64,000 nucleotides of DNA, from contig CM055097.1 in assembly GCA_029204225.1 (NCBI GenBank), forward strand, positions 33,978,804 to 34,042,803. The letters run 5' to 3'. The notes under the pieces are model-generated. The model saw nothing but the letters and a program-made list of their open reading frames with translations. It ran no database searches and was not told where the DNA came from. Of the stretch, positions 30,482 through 41,689 are shown piece after piece. Origin of the DNA: Diphasiastrum complanatum (lineage: Eukaryota; Streptophyta; Lycopodiopsida; Lycopodiales; Lycopodiaceae). Within the stretch, counting starts at the first letter, position 1, and each line of letters begins with the position of its first letter. Made by a program: the position numbers and the translations under genes.

Positions 30482-33265
30482 ATGGATCCCCGGGGTATAA
30501 AGACGATTTGCATGATACCGGTGGTAGAATGCATTCTGCTCATTGCTGCAGGGATTTGTGTTGCAGACGAACCGGTGTTGACAACGAGGCTGTGCAAAGA
30601 ATTTGCACTTCCAAACGGATACCCTTGCCAGGAGTTCAATGTACGTTACTGCTCATAATTAAGCCTATTCTTTGGTATCACTCTGTCGATCACATAGTTC
30701 GAGTTGACATTTGCAGTGTGCACCTCCAGTTTAGACAATTTTACGTGATTTCTTTAATTCGAATGGGTTAGTTATATGTGTGCTCAATGCTGCATAATCA
30801 CACGTCCTATTCATTTTCTGGGCTGTGATCTTCAAGCTGACGGTAGAACTAGAGTAGGTTTCTCGTTGTTTTCTCGTGAACGACCAGATGCTAGTGGCAA
30901 TATTTTGCAGGTGACGACCAGTGATGGCTACATACTCATGATCCAACGGATCCAGCATGGAAGAGAAGGTCCACAAAATGGCTCGAGTAGGCCTCCCGTG
31001 GTCTTGGGAGCTGGCGTCTTTCAGGTAAATAGAAGCATTGCCTTTTAATGTTTCAAGAGTTTCCCACTAAATTTTGCTTCTGAATATTAACAGCAGAATA
31101 AGGCTCGCTAAAGCTAACCGATTATGCCTACACTTTTTCAAGATGTACGTACCAAGAATCAATAGCGGATATTATATACGTTAGAATTGCATATTCAAGG
31201 CTGTTTCAAGTGCTTAATGAGAGTTGACTGCATAAGAACATAACGTTACAGTATACTGACTAACGAATAATTTTTATGGCTTCTGTTAACTTCTGCTTCT
31301 ACAGCAAGCTGCTCTATGGCTATTAAACCCACCAGAGCAATCACTAGGCTTCATTTTAGCGGACGTAGGCTTTGATGTATGGTTTTTGAACTTTCGAGGT
31401 ACTGCAGAGAGCTCCAAGCACGTTTCTCTGACAATTGAAGACAAGGTACCATTCTCTCTCTCGCTGTCGCCCTGTCACCATAGATGTTGAATTCTTTTGG
31501 AATGTGACTGTCGTGAAACATATAACAGGAATTCTGGATTTGGAGTTTCGATGAGCTCGCTTCCTTTGATGTTCCTGCTGTACTTCAGTTCGTATACCAG
31601 ACGACTGGATCACAAGCCTACTACGTTGGGCACTCGCAGGTAGGTGCTGCTTTAGCTTTCATGTCTACTAATTCACTTAATCTCCACAATGCACATGTAG
31701 AGAGACATAACGACTATTCGCGTAGTGAAAATATCCATCAATCACTGACTGCATCCTAACGTGCGGCTGAAATTTCAGGGAACCACAATTGGCCTGGCAG
31801 CACTAGCTGACCCGAATGTCAGGCAAATGGTGAAGGCAGCAGTGCTTCTAAGCCCTATAGCATATCTAAGCCACACAACATCGCAATTGGCGCTCGCCTT
31901 CTCAGAAATGTACTTGGATAAGGTTTGCCAAACCCTTCGAAGCAACACGCTGCGCATACCATAAATAGCTGAGTAATCTACTTCCTGATCAATGCAACGA
32001 GCTGTGAGCATTGTATGTAATACGAATACATTGTCTGGATCAAATAATAATATCAAAGCTTAACTATGAGAATGGATGGACTGGGTGATGGATGCAGGCA
32101 TACTTGCTCTCAGGTGCAGGCAAATTCGACATGTCAACGTAAGTCCTCCATTAACGTAATTGGACATGATTAAATTCATGTGCTGGGTTAAAGTTAGAGG
32201 TGTTTGAATGCTCTCTGATTGGGATAACAATTAGACGGGCTACTGGCAAAAAACGGGATGCATAATCAGTTGAATTTCTACGGTACACTATATTCTTACG
32301 AAAATTGTATTCATAATCACAAATCTACGTTTTTCCTGCAGGGGTAGCCTAGGTTCTGCATTAATAGATGCAGCCTGTAAGGAGATAAATTGCAGTGTTG
32401 CATTGGACTCCTTCACTGGTAAAAAGCTTGCTCGTAGTTGCACTCTCAAAGATATTCTAAAGCAAGTGCATGCACAATGTAATATTTTACCGTAGTATTG
32501 CATGACACGATTCGATTAAGAAATTATGCGTAAGATCACATTATTTTATTATGGGCTTTATGAATGTTGACAGGTCCAAACTCAGAGATCAATAGTTCAA
32601 GAATAGGTTTCTACTCAACGTTTATGCCTCAGCCCACATCAGCCAACAACGTTGCACATCTATCTCAATGTAAGTCAACTGATCAATCCTGAAGCCTTTT
32701 ATGGCTTCTCGATTTTTTCTGAACTTGCCAAAGTACTTCATTATCGATATTACGTTGAAACTTATTATACGTGCACGATTTAGTCTCAGAGATTGCTTGT
32801 TTCACTGCTCAATCAACGCAACCGCTTATCAAGATCTTCCACCTCTAATATTTTGTTTCATGTTAAGATGCCGCCATTTCTTGTAAGGTATGTGGCTTTG
32901 TTGCACATGCTTCCAATTGATCTGATTATCTGCTTTACATGAAATATTAACTCGAAACAGTAATAAGAAAGGAAGGCTTCGGAAAGTATGACATGGGAAA
33001 GGAAGGAAACATGAAGAAGTACGGTCAGGACACCCCTCCTGAATACGACATATCATCTATTCCCAAGAAGTTCCCCATCTTAATTACGTATGGGGGTTCG
33101 GATCATCTGTCAGATCTGGTGGATGTTCAAAACCTGATCTATAATCTTCGATGCAGCGTTAAGACCTTCTATATCCCAAATTATGGGCATGCAGATTACG
33201 TTCTGGGCACTAGTGCTGCGACAAAGGCCTATCCTCAGATCATCGGTTTCCTGAGATCTATCTGA
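30482..33265 (+). CDS. Acid (triacylglycerol) lipase, alpha/beta-hydrolase, nine exons
   Basis: Coding exons: 30482-30640, 30911-31024, 31305-31445, 31529-31639, 31779-31922, 32098-32138, 32342-32418, 32574-32669, 32961-33265. All junctions are GT-AG, the frame stays open, and the product is 395 residues, as usual for plant lysosomal-acid-lipase-like enzymes. Residues 8-30 look like a signal peptide, suggesting secretion or vacuolar entry. The N-terminal lipase domain starts at [20 protein letters not shown]. The nucleophile elbow is GHSQG with Ser174, split by intron 4. Asp342 (GGSDHLSD) and His371 (NYGHADYV) complete the triad. Such enzymes cleave fatty-acyl esters of triacylglycerols or sterols. 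An oddity is that the oxyanion loop, normally VLLQHGL, reads VVLGAGVFQ at 83-91 (no His-Gly). The in-frame GTG at 30470 precedes the chosen ATG, which is the first Met. Confidence 0.9.
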
Positions 33266-33443
33266 ATCAACTAGTATCATTCAACATAGATTAGCTACCA
33301 CTTTAGCTCAGATATTTGTATGTATTTATCATGTATATATGGAAAATATCTACTACTTTCAGTTTGATTTCATTGCTCATGGACTAGAGCATTGCTCTTA
33401 AACTACAAAATGAAAGGTCTCTATCATCTTGTCAAATTCTATG

Positions 33444-33449
33444 AATAAA
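33444..33449 (+). terminator. Candidate poly(A) signal of the lipase gene
   Basis: AATAAA stands 179 bp after the stop codon. Plant signals are loose, so this is a positional guess. Confidence 0.35.
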
Positions 33450-33609
33450 TGATTCTTTAAATAATGCAACTAGGCCTACTATTCACACATGGGAACATGC
33501 ACCACAAATGTGTGATTGACGTATTTACATGAAAATGTAAAATGATCAAGCTAGATTTTGCATAATCTTCACACTTTTCCTCAAAATATAGCTTGATGAC
33601 TATGCTAGA

Positions 33610-34770
33610 TCTATCCAAAACTTAAGTAGCTAAAAGCAACTTCTCAAGTGGATCCTTTGGCATGGATTTGGTGAGAAAACTAGCCACTAAACTTGATATT
33701 GTTGTAAGATCACCATAGGAATGACAAAGCTTGCTTGATTCAAACCATTCCATGAAGAGCTTTCCACCATTTGATAACTTTTTCCATTGATTTCTTTCAT
33801 CCTTGAAGAACATGATTGATCCCAAAGCTCCTCCTCGAAAATAACTACAACTCCATGAGGAAATCAAGAGTCCTTCTTGACTCATAACAATCACAAAGAT
33901 CCATCATCATGTTACCAAGATCTTGAGGATTAGACATATCAAGATTGGCAAGACTATGAATGCTAAAATAACAAAGACTTTGCATCATTTTTTTTTGCTT
34001 GATTTCCATGCTAATCTCAGATCTAATGAGGCTTATTTCATTATGGATATAAGTGTCCATGGAGGATGATTTAGTTATTCTCATAATAGGTTTACAAATT
34101 GCCTCACAACATGAAAAAATACCATCATCCAACACATGGATGAAGTGACCAATCCTACTTGCATAAATTTGAGAGCAAGTAGATAGATATTCCATACATT
34201 AAATCAATGTCATGCTATCTAATGGAGAATTAAAATCATCAAATTTCTGTATCCCATCAACGCATCATGTGAAATTTTCTTATCTTTTCTCATGAAAACA
34301 AGCCTTGATGGCTTTTGCTTAGATCTTGATGATCTCCTTGGTGTGCTCCGGTGTGGAGGTTGATGATCTACACCTTCTTCATCATTTAAATCCTCCTTGA
34401 GCCTTGCAAGTTCCTTGACACCAAAAACATTAGAAGCACTTCCACTCACACTTGAGAAATCATTCTTGACATTAATATCAAAGCCAAACTCCATGGATTT
34501 GATATTTGGATGCTCCAATCTCTCCTCTCGAGAAACAAGCTCTCCTTCGACTTCCATCACATCGAAATTGTGATTAGATCTCTTGCAAACATCAAGTTTG
34601 AAAAACCTAAATGAAATTTACTTTCTTGATGATAAACAAAGTATTCCAATCAAATTTGACATCACATCCATTTTTAGTCAATTGACTTACACTCAAAAAT
34701 TTTCTAGACATTGAAGGAAAATACAAGACATCTTCGACTCATGTAAGTTTTGAATAAGAAGTCTCCAAAA
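33610..34770 (-). pseudogene. Strongly decayed copia remnant
   Basis: Minus-strand pieces are: a post-protease block FPSMSRKFLSVSQLTKNGCD at about 34740-34640, the integrase-RT linker RRSSRSKQKPSRLVF at 34560-34219, an unassigned 116-codon frame at 34195-33845, and a C-terminal ASFLTKSMPKDPLEKLLLAT at 33894-33622 that resembles the tail of copia RNase H. Integrase and RT cores are absent. The order fits one minus-strand copia with large internal deletions, but the middle part is unassigned. Confidence 0.5.
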
Positions 34771-34904
34771 AAAACACATCAACATGATCCATAAAAATGA
34801 TTGCACTAAACAGAAATTGTTTCTTATCCCATGAATCTCACATGCAATCTTTTGGACAAGCATTGTGATGCCACCTTATTGTTAAAAATTGAATATCAAC
34901 ATAA

Positions 34905-36135
34905 ATATGGCTTGATATACTCGAAAATGAAGATATGAGCTGGTTAAGTATAAATCATGAAGAGGCCTAAAGTCAGTTTTCGGGAATATATCTCCTAAGT
35001 ACTTGCCTTATAATTAAGGGCAAGACTTTTAATAGGAAAGACATTGCCTTGGATAACCTTTACTAGGTCGTCCACACGAACGGTTAGATACGAAAAAACA
35101 TGTTAAATTAGAGTAACTTTAACTCTTAGTTAAATATACCTTTCATGGTATAATTGAACGTATTTTCAGTTTAATTGTTAGCTAAACCCTTTCGTGGGAG
35201 CGGCACAACTGTTGTTTTAGAGGTGTGTTTGTTCGTCCCGTAGAACATATATTGATCTCACACTTCAGTCTCGATCATCGAAAGAGAAGAGTTAATGCAT
35301 ATGTAAGACATTGAAGAAGTGAATAGAGTTCTGTGAGTTATTCTCTCTTATCTCTGTTCTCCGCACTGTTGAGTGTGAGTGATCTTGAGTCTGCTAACAA
35401 TCTCTAACACATTACATGAATTACTCTCTAATCAGACAGACTCCCTAGTGCATGACACTCGTTTGCTGTGTATCCGTAAAGCATGCTCTAAAAAATTGTC
35501 TTAAAACTATCTTATTCATCTATCGCAAATACTTTCTTTTTGGCACTCAAATAACGACTATCTTTGGTACAGTCTAGCACAATCATTGAATAAATCTGTG
35601 TATATACATATGAGATGACAGTCCCTGTCTAAAGAATTGAGTCTTTGATCTGTTTTCCTGATTGGCATTGACATAAGTTTCTAACGTGCTCTAAAACCAT
35701 TCATGTTCTTTAACCATTAATTTCGACTTTAGTTGTTGAGGACTTCTGTCTAAAAATGAATAGTTTGCGAACGCGATTAATTAATTGTCTGCACAGTCGC
35801 AAATACATTGAACATTTCTTGACTCTCTGTTGACACCTTAATCAACCAGAGTGTAGTATTGTTGTACTACTCTGATAACATCTCATCTATAGAATGCGTT
35901 TCATTCGATTTGATAGAGGCCAGATTGTTGTTCAGAAAATTATTAACACCGCACACCCAAATATAAGTAATACTGGTGACTTTTTAATGTCTGTCGACAA
36001 CCAGAATAACACTCGACACCACTTGTCATAAATTGTACCAAAAACATAACTTTCTAACACTGTCCTCTGTGGGAACAACACTATTCGCTACAAAATCTAT
36101 ATTAACCTTGTTGGTGTAGTACGACATATACCAAT
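34905..36135 (+). repeat. 5' LTR of gypsy G1
   Basis: 34905-35500 aligns with 40545-41128 (shared words include TTTACTAGGTC, AGAGGTGTGTTTGTTCG, AGAACATATATTGATC and TTGAGTGTGAGTGATCTTGA). The remainder up to the primer-binding region has no partner because the right LTR is truncated. The outer edge is approximate. Confidence 0.75.
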
Positions 36136-36138
36136 TTT

Positions 36139-36158
36139 TTATGCCGTTGCTGGGGATA
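36139..36158 (+). promoter_or_regulatory. Primer-binding region of gypsy G1
   Basis: TTATGCCGTTGCTGGGGATA is a degenerate form of the TGGCGCCGTTGCCGGGGA sequence found at the start of the leader of many plant Tat/Athila elements. The minus-strand copy in G2 (46451-46473) is closer to it. Confidence 0.65.
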
Positions 36159-36346
36159 GTTTAGGAAAGTTATAAGAAATCTGACAAATCCATCTCCATC
36201 TCTAGTGTATGTCAGATAGAGAATCCAGATTAGAACGATATTGTAAGCTTAGAGAGGAATTTTTATGAAGACAAAGTGAGAGTACTAGTCAAAAAAATCT
36301 AGATAAAATCACTGTTCAGTTACTTGAACTCCTAATTAGCTTCGGT

Positions 36347-37262
36347 ATGGAGGGCCCTGCTGCACGTTTCACTTCTATATCAAAAATTAAATACGATTAT
36401 TTTAAAGGGACTTCTTCCAATGATGTAGATAGTTATGTCTCACAATTCGAGTCAATCGCTAATGCGAATAACGAAGGTACTGACATTGACAAACTACGAA
36501 TCTTCCCTAGTCTGCTAAGAAAGCAGACACGCATCTGGTACAGTCAAGTTGAACTAAGCCGTGTAGGAACTTGGTACCTGCTGAAAGATGCATTTCTGAA
36601 CCAGTTCAGAGAAATCGGTTACAAATCAAGAATTCTCGGACGTCTGAACAATGTTCAGAAGAAGAGTAAAGAATCCCTTCGCAAATATACACGAAAGGTT
36701 AAAAATCTCATAGGAAAACTAACCGTTGTATATCCCGTTGATATGCAGATCGAATGATTTTTGCCTGGTTTACCACCAAAGATTGATCAGTATTGTAGAC
36801 AAGGAGACATGACCTCCTTAGCAATAGTAATAGCTAGTGCCAAAAATTTCGAGACCTCAAAACTAGCATGAAAGCGACGATCAACTAAGAAATCTCAAAA
36901 GTCAAAGAGTGATCTGAAGTTGTAGATAAAAGACCGAAAGCGTCTTCTTCCAACTCAGGAATGTGGTGTACGAAATGTGGAACTTTAGGACACGCTAAGG
37001 AAGACTGCACCATTGTGAATGTCAAATATGTGGAAGATCCTGCCTAGGAGGTACTTCTTATTTCTCAAAATGGTGCAACTACTAACTATGTTCAGGGTAC
37101 TATAGCATCAGCCCAACAGGACAGACCCAAGTTCGCACCAAGAAGACATAATCCTCCTGAATTTGTTGGACCAGCGAAGTATCAGACCGCAAGTAAACCA
37201 GTGTCGGACAACTGTTATAACTGTGGAGAGCCGAGCCATTTTTCACTTGACTGTCCTCAGTA
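36347..37262 (+). pseudogene. Gypsy Gag with two zinc knuckles, broken by stops
   Basis: The ATG at 36347 opens MEGPAARFTSISKIKYDYFK. The retrotransposon Gag core follows (RIWYSQVELSRVGTWYLLKD, FLNQFREIGYKSRILGRLNN). A TGA at 36755 ends the first frame, and similarity continues as FLPGLPPKIDQYC. Two CX2CX4HX4C knuckles follow, CTKCGTLGHAKEDC at about 36970 and CYNCGEPSHFSLDC at about 37216. Gag forms the particle and binds RNA. After the second knuckle the sequence joins the integrase region without a protease. Confidence 0.8.
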
Positions 37263-37289
37263 GCGAAAGCCGATTGGTTATGTACCGTT

Positions 37290-38623
37290 ATGTTCGAACA
37301 CCACGAGAAAAATTGATGAACCTATCAATGATGATTTTTCCAGACGAACATTTATTTCAGATTTCATCTACAAATTCGCTATATTTTGATATTATTATTT
37401 ATCTCAAAGATCAGATATATCCGGATGATTACGATTTGGAACAAAAGACAGTTTTTCAATATAAGGTAGCACCTTATACGATTATTAACAATATCTTGTA
37501 CAAGCTTGGTGCAGATCATCAGCTTCGAAGATGTCTCGAAACTGAAGACCTTAAAAAGGTCGTTAAAGTCTTACACTCAGAAGATACTGGTGGACATTTT
37601 GCTTTGAACAATATTGTTAATAAGATATTGACTGCCAAATATTGGTGGCCAACAATCTTCAAGGATGTATCAAACTTTATTCGTTCATGTGATCCATGCC
37701 AGAGATCTGGCAAGCCTACAAAAGCAATGAATTGGCCGTTGACACCAATCATGTCTCTTGCACTATTTGAAAAGTGGGAAATTGACTTTGTCGGTGCAAT
37801 CAAACTTGTGACTCGAAATACGAAATGTCGTTATATTCTAGTTGCAACGGATTATGCTACAAAGAACGTTGAAGCTGAACGAAACGAAACGAAACGATGC
37901 GAAAACCGTCGTGACGTTCTTATTCAAAAGTATAATCACAAGATATGGTTGTCCACTTGAACCAGTAAGTGACCGAGGTACTCATTTTCTAAATGACACG
38001 ATACAGTAGCTGACAACCTATTTTCTGATCAAACACAGAAAAACTACACCATATAATCCAAAAGAAAACGGGTTGATAGAAAGAGCTAATGGAATTTTAT
38101 GTAAGATCCTGAACAAAATTACTATTGCACATACAACAGATTGGGATCAGAAACTACCATCAGTTCTCTGGGCTTATCACAACACAGAAAAAATCACGAC
38201 GAAACAGACACCATATTTTCTTACGTATGGTATGCATCCTATTTTGCCAATCGAATTTGAGGTGAAAACTTTTCGTATTCAAGCTCAACGAACAGATGAT
38301 GAATGTATAAACGAAAGGTTGACTAATATTGAAGAACTAGCTGAAGCTCGTGAGAAATCACAAAAATTAACGAAGGAAATCTAGGAACAAAGGAAGAAGA
38401 AGTATGACAGTCGTATTAAAAAGTGAAATCTTAAAGCTGAGGACTTTGCACTGATATATGACAGTCGACATCAAAAGTACCCCGGAAAACTTTATATGAG
38501 ATGGCTTGGACCTTATAAAGTCATAGAGGTGTTTGAGAATGGTTCTGTACAACTTCAATCACTTGAAGGTGAACTGTTACTTACACATATTAATGGGTCC
38601 AGACTGAAGAAATACTACCTTTA
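37290..38623 (+). pseudogene. Gypsy integrase, one frameshift
   Basis: Frame 37163-37960 carries the linker APYTIINNILYKLGADHQLR, the H2C2 zinc-binding domain (HSEDTGGHF ... CDPCQRSGKP) and the first catalytic Asp (WEIDFVGAI). A frame change near 37880-37930 leads to SDRGTHFLNDTIQ with the second Asp, then NPKENGLIERANG with the catalytic Glu. ELPSVLWAYH-like text, TPYFLTYGMHPILP and the C-terminal KYPGKLYMRWLGPYKVIEVF end at TAA 38623. No chromodomain follows. Two further in-frame stops are visible (38008, 38382). Confidence 0.85.
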
Positions 38624-38639
38624 ACCAAAAAAAAATTTA

Positions 38640-39060
38640 TTCTTATTATTTTCTAGTATTTTTTTGGAATTAATAGTGAGTTTTTTTTTATCTTTTCGAA
38701 TATTTTTCGCGACTTTTCTTTTATCTTTTCTAGAAATTTTCGTGAAATTTTTGTGAAATTTTCTACCACCTTCCAACATTTTTCATAATGTCTCGTGAAA
38801 TTTTTGAGAAATTTTCTTAACTTCTCTCAATCTTTCAATATAATTTTTAAAGTATTTTAAAGGAGTTTTTGCAACACTAAATTTGTTAATCAAATTTTCG
38901 TAAATAATTTTCAAGAATTTTTCTAGAATCTTTTCTAGTATTTTTTTTTTAGTTTTTTGAGCAATTTTCTAGTATGTTGCTAGAATTTTCGAGAAATTTT
39001 CGTGAGTTTCTGTATCATTTTTTTAGGATCTTGCGAGAAAGTTTCGCGAAACTTTCTAGA
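38640..39060. repeat. AT-rich spacer built from GAAATTTTC-like words
   Basis: The words GAAATTTTC, GTGAAATTTTTG, TTTTCTAGAA and TTTCGAGAA recur about every 15-25 bp. The pattern recalls alternating GAA and TTC blocks of heat-shock elements, but the spacing is irregular. Confidence 0.55.
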
Positions 39061-39290
39061 ATCTTTCTAGCATATTTTCGAGAATCTCTCGACCTACTTT
39101 TTGTATTCCTCCATTAAAGATGATGGCCGCATGTTGTGAAAATCCTATCCCAAGCTCTATCCATCTCATGATGTCACCACATACAGATATTGTGCATCCC
39201 ATCACACCCAACGTAAATCGTACAAATTCTTCTATCTTAGCTATTCCATTAAAAAAAAACACGACTTGGACGCATTTTGACAAAATTTGA

Positions 39291-39998
39291 AAAGAACAAA
39301 TTTTTCTACGTACTATCAATTTGTCCAAACATGTTTTAAATTCGTTGACCGAATCTCCCCTTCCTTCTCATCTACATGCATTAGTTAAGCCGTTTGATAG
39401 AAAGAAATATTCATGTTGGTCTGATACGTTACCGCTACCATTATGTGAGACATCATTTTCATATTGGGGTCATATATACATAATTAAGCCTAGTGAGCAG
39501 TTTCCTAATGCCGGATTAGGTTTATTTTCTTTGACTAGCATTTACATCCCTTTGAATAGTGTTGTCACATTAATGCCATATGCTAGACCTCAAAATAATT
39601 GGGATAATTGTCATGCTCTATGTCGCCACCAATGGAGAATGCAAATATATGGTTTAAATTCCAATGCTTGTTCTTTGGAAGAGAAGCGCATGCAAGGAAA
39701 AAGTGTTTCAAAAGCACATCGTATGTACATCAATGGGCGTCCAGAAATATACAGAAACATCGCTGCATATATAAATAGTTCTATTTGTCACACTTCATTA
39801 ATCAATTGTGACTTTGAAGAATGCATCAATGGAAAAGAAGATTATTTTTCTAGATATGTGAAAGCTACATATGTAATGGTTTGTGCGATCAAACCTATTA
39901 AATGTGGTGAAGAACTATTTATCAACTATAGTTTCAATCGTTCTCTACCAAGATGTGTACAAAAAGTTTTGAGCCAAGCACAACCATGTGCGTTGTGA
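39291..39998 (+). CDS. SET-domain protein frame inside gypsy G1
   Basis: The open frame runs from after the stop at 39288 to TGA 39998 (about 235 codons), on the same strand as gag and integrase, between integrase and the 3' LTR. It has the ordered SET motifs. GLGLFSLTSIYIPLNSVV is the N-terminal strand pair with the cofactor loop. NIAAYINSS...NCDF stands at the place of RFINHSCxPN, with the NHSC core not conserved. VMVCAIKPIKCGEELFINYS is the GEELTxDY-like C-terminal motif with its Tyr kept. SET proteins transfer methyl groups from S-adenosylmethionine to lysines, often on histones. No ATG precedes the domain (first Met at 39573, inside it), so translation may need splicing, or the start is lost. 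There are no stops inside. It may be a captured host gene or an accessory ORF of the element family. Confidence 0.65.
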   Translation, partial: KEQIFLRTINLSKHVLNSLTESPLPSHLHALVKPFDRKKYSCWSDTLPLPLCETSFSYWGHIYIIKPSEQFPNAGLGLFSLTSIYIPLNSVVTLMPYARPQNNWDNCHALCRHQWRMQIYGLNSNACSLEEKRMQGKSVSKAHRMYINGRPEIYRNIAAYINSSICHTSLINCDFEECINGKEDYFSRYVKATYVMVCAIKPIKCGEELFINYSFNRSLPRCVQKVLSQAQPCAL

Positions 39999-40009
39999 AT
40001 ACCAAAAGT

Positions 40010-40370
40010 ACATCCTTTTCATTCGAGTTCAATTTGGATGTCCTATTTGACTTCCAATTTAGATATGATGTTCTTTAGATATCTTATTTAAGTTTACATT
40101 TGATATGATGTTTGATGTTAAGCTTTTACAAATAATGCTCAATTATCAATGTCTTGTTTCAATTTTAATTATAACATAATGTTCGATTAAGATGTCTTAT
40201 TTGAGTTTCAAATTGGATATGATGTTTGATGTTTAGGTTTTAGAAATAGTGTTCAATTTTCATGTCTTGTTTAAGTTTCAATTTGAATATCATGTTCAAT
40301 TTTGATGTCATATATAAGTTTCAATTTGAATGATGCTTAGTGTTTAGGTTTTAACACAAAATATTCAGCT
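40010..40370. repeat. Imperfect tandem repeat, about 115-bp unit
   Basis: Two and a half units share TTATTTAAGTTT..., GATATGATGTTTGATGTT, TTTTA-AAATA-TG-TCAAT and TGTCTTGTTT (starts near 40084, 40198 and 40309). It lies between the SET frame and the 3' LTR. Confidence 0.65.
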
Positions 40371-40544
40371 ATATCAGAACTATATACAATGGTTTTGATC
40401 TAATTAGTTATACATTCTTGATATTCGATACTTGAATTATAAGATGATATCTTTTATTTGAGAACGTTAATAGTCTTAATAGTGGTATTTGTGTTCTTTT
40501 TAAATAATGTTCAATTTTCATATCTTGATTTAAGTTCCACTCCT

Positions 40545-41128
40545 TAATAAGGCATGATATACTCGAATATGAAAATATGAGCTGGATAAATATAAATCGA
40601 AGAAGCCTATATCATTTTTCGAGAATATATCTCCTAAAGACTTGCCTTGAATTTAAGGGCAAGACCTCTAGAAGGGAAACGCTACCTTGGATAGCCTTTA
40701 CTAGGTCATCTACACGAAACAACTAAATGTGAATCGACATATTAAACTAGAGCAATTTCAACTCTTAATTAAATATACCTCTTATGGTATAATTGAACAT
40801 TCATTCAACCTAATTGTTAACTGGACCTTTTCACGGGAGCGACGCACCTGTAGTCTTAGAGGTGTGTTTGTTCGCTCTGCAGAACATATATTGATCACAC
40901 GCTTCAGTCTCAATCATCGAGAGAAAAAGAGTTTATATATTTGTGAGAGATTGAAGAAGTGAATAGAGTGCTGAGAATTATTCTCTCTTATCTTTGTTCT
41001 CCTCGCTGTTGAGTGTGAGTGATCTTGAGTCTACTAACAATCTCTACTGCATTACATGAATTACTCTCTGGTCAGACAGACTCTTTAGCTCATTACAGCC
41101 ATTTGATGTATGTCCGTAAATATGCTCT
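40545..41128 (+). repeat. 3' LTR of gypsy G1, truncated
   Basis: It matches 34905-35500. Similarity stops near 41128 (ATATGCTCTT), where the minus-strand pol of G2 starts. Confidence 0.75.
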
Positions 41129-41688
41129 TTATCCTTGTAGGACCATGCAAAACAATCGCAGTATTCTTGTAGGAGGTCTTTTAGATCGGATAGTTCTTTA
41201 GTAGTAAGTTGTTCACCTACATAGACTATCTTCTCTCCTTCTCCAGGATCGGCTAGATCTAGAGGTTGGACTTTCGCAGGACCCTCATACGAACAAGAAT
41301 TTTCAGGTGCGTCATTCGAGTCGGGTTCCCGCTGGGCTTGGGGCATAGCAATGATCACATAATCTAAGGTATAGTCTCGAAAGTATGCTGGTACATCGTG
41401 CAAAGTCTCAGCCGTCGATTCTGAATCATGTCTTAGTTCTTGATTTTGGGATGGAGAAGTGGATAATGTCGAGACTCTTTTTGAGACCTTAGATGCAGCG
41501 TCTATTTGTTGAATTTTGATATTCTTGAGTTGTGGACGATCACAACCCATCTTAGCTTTTCCTGTCAGATTAACAGGTACTTTGGAAGTTGGTTTCTTCA
41601 CTACCACCATATTGACAGAGCACGAGCAGATCGGAGGGTGTGAGGAAGAAATTGTCTTCTCAAGGGGGTCCCACAACGTGGTGTCCAC
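41125..41688 (-). pseudogene. Gypsy pol linker before reverse transcriptase
   Basis: The frame contains CDRPQLKNIKIQQID, HDVPAYFRDYTLDYVII, a KVQPLDLADPGEGEKIVYVG block, and TKELSDLKDLLQEYCDCFAW-SYKD. The last is the segment that precedes RT in Tat-type elements (FAWSYEDMPGL). It breaks off at SYKDKEHI, where LTR sequence of G1 begins. The paralogous segment of G3 (47.7-48.2 kb) reads DVPHYFKDYTTDDVIIS and VFVWKYKEM. Confidence 0.75.
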
Positions 41689-41689
41689 A

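Larger units (their letters stand above)
34905..41128 (+). mobile_element. Ty3/gypsy element with internal pol deletion and an extra SET-domain ORF (element G1)
   Basis: Order on the plus strand: 5' LTR (34905-about 36135), primer-binding region (36139-36158), gag (36347-37262), integrase (37290-38623), AT-rich spacer, SET-domain frame (39291-39998), short tandem repeats, 3' LTR (40545-41128, truncated). The long leader and the Gag type fit the Tat/Athila side of Ty3/gypsy (inference). Protease, RT and RNase H are missing, so it is a deletion derivative. LTR copies differ by roughly 15 percent by eye. The 3' LTR is cut at about 41128 by gypsy element G2. Confidence 0.8.

Noticed and set aside
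30286-30639. 117-codon minus-strand frame over lipase exon 1
   Set aside because: Shadow of the lipase promoter and first exon; no family character.
39056-39328. 90-codon minus-strand frame before the SET frame
   Set aside because: Opposite strand to all coding motifs and no family character.
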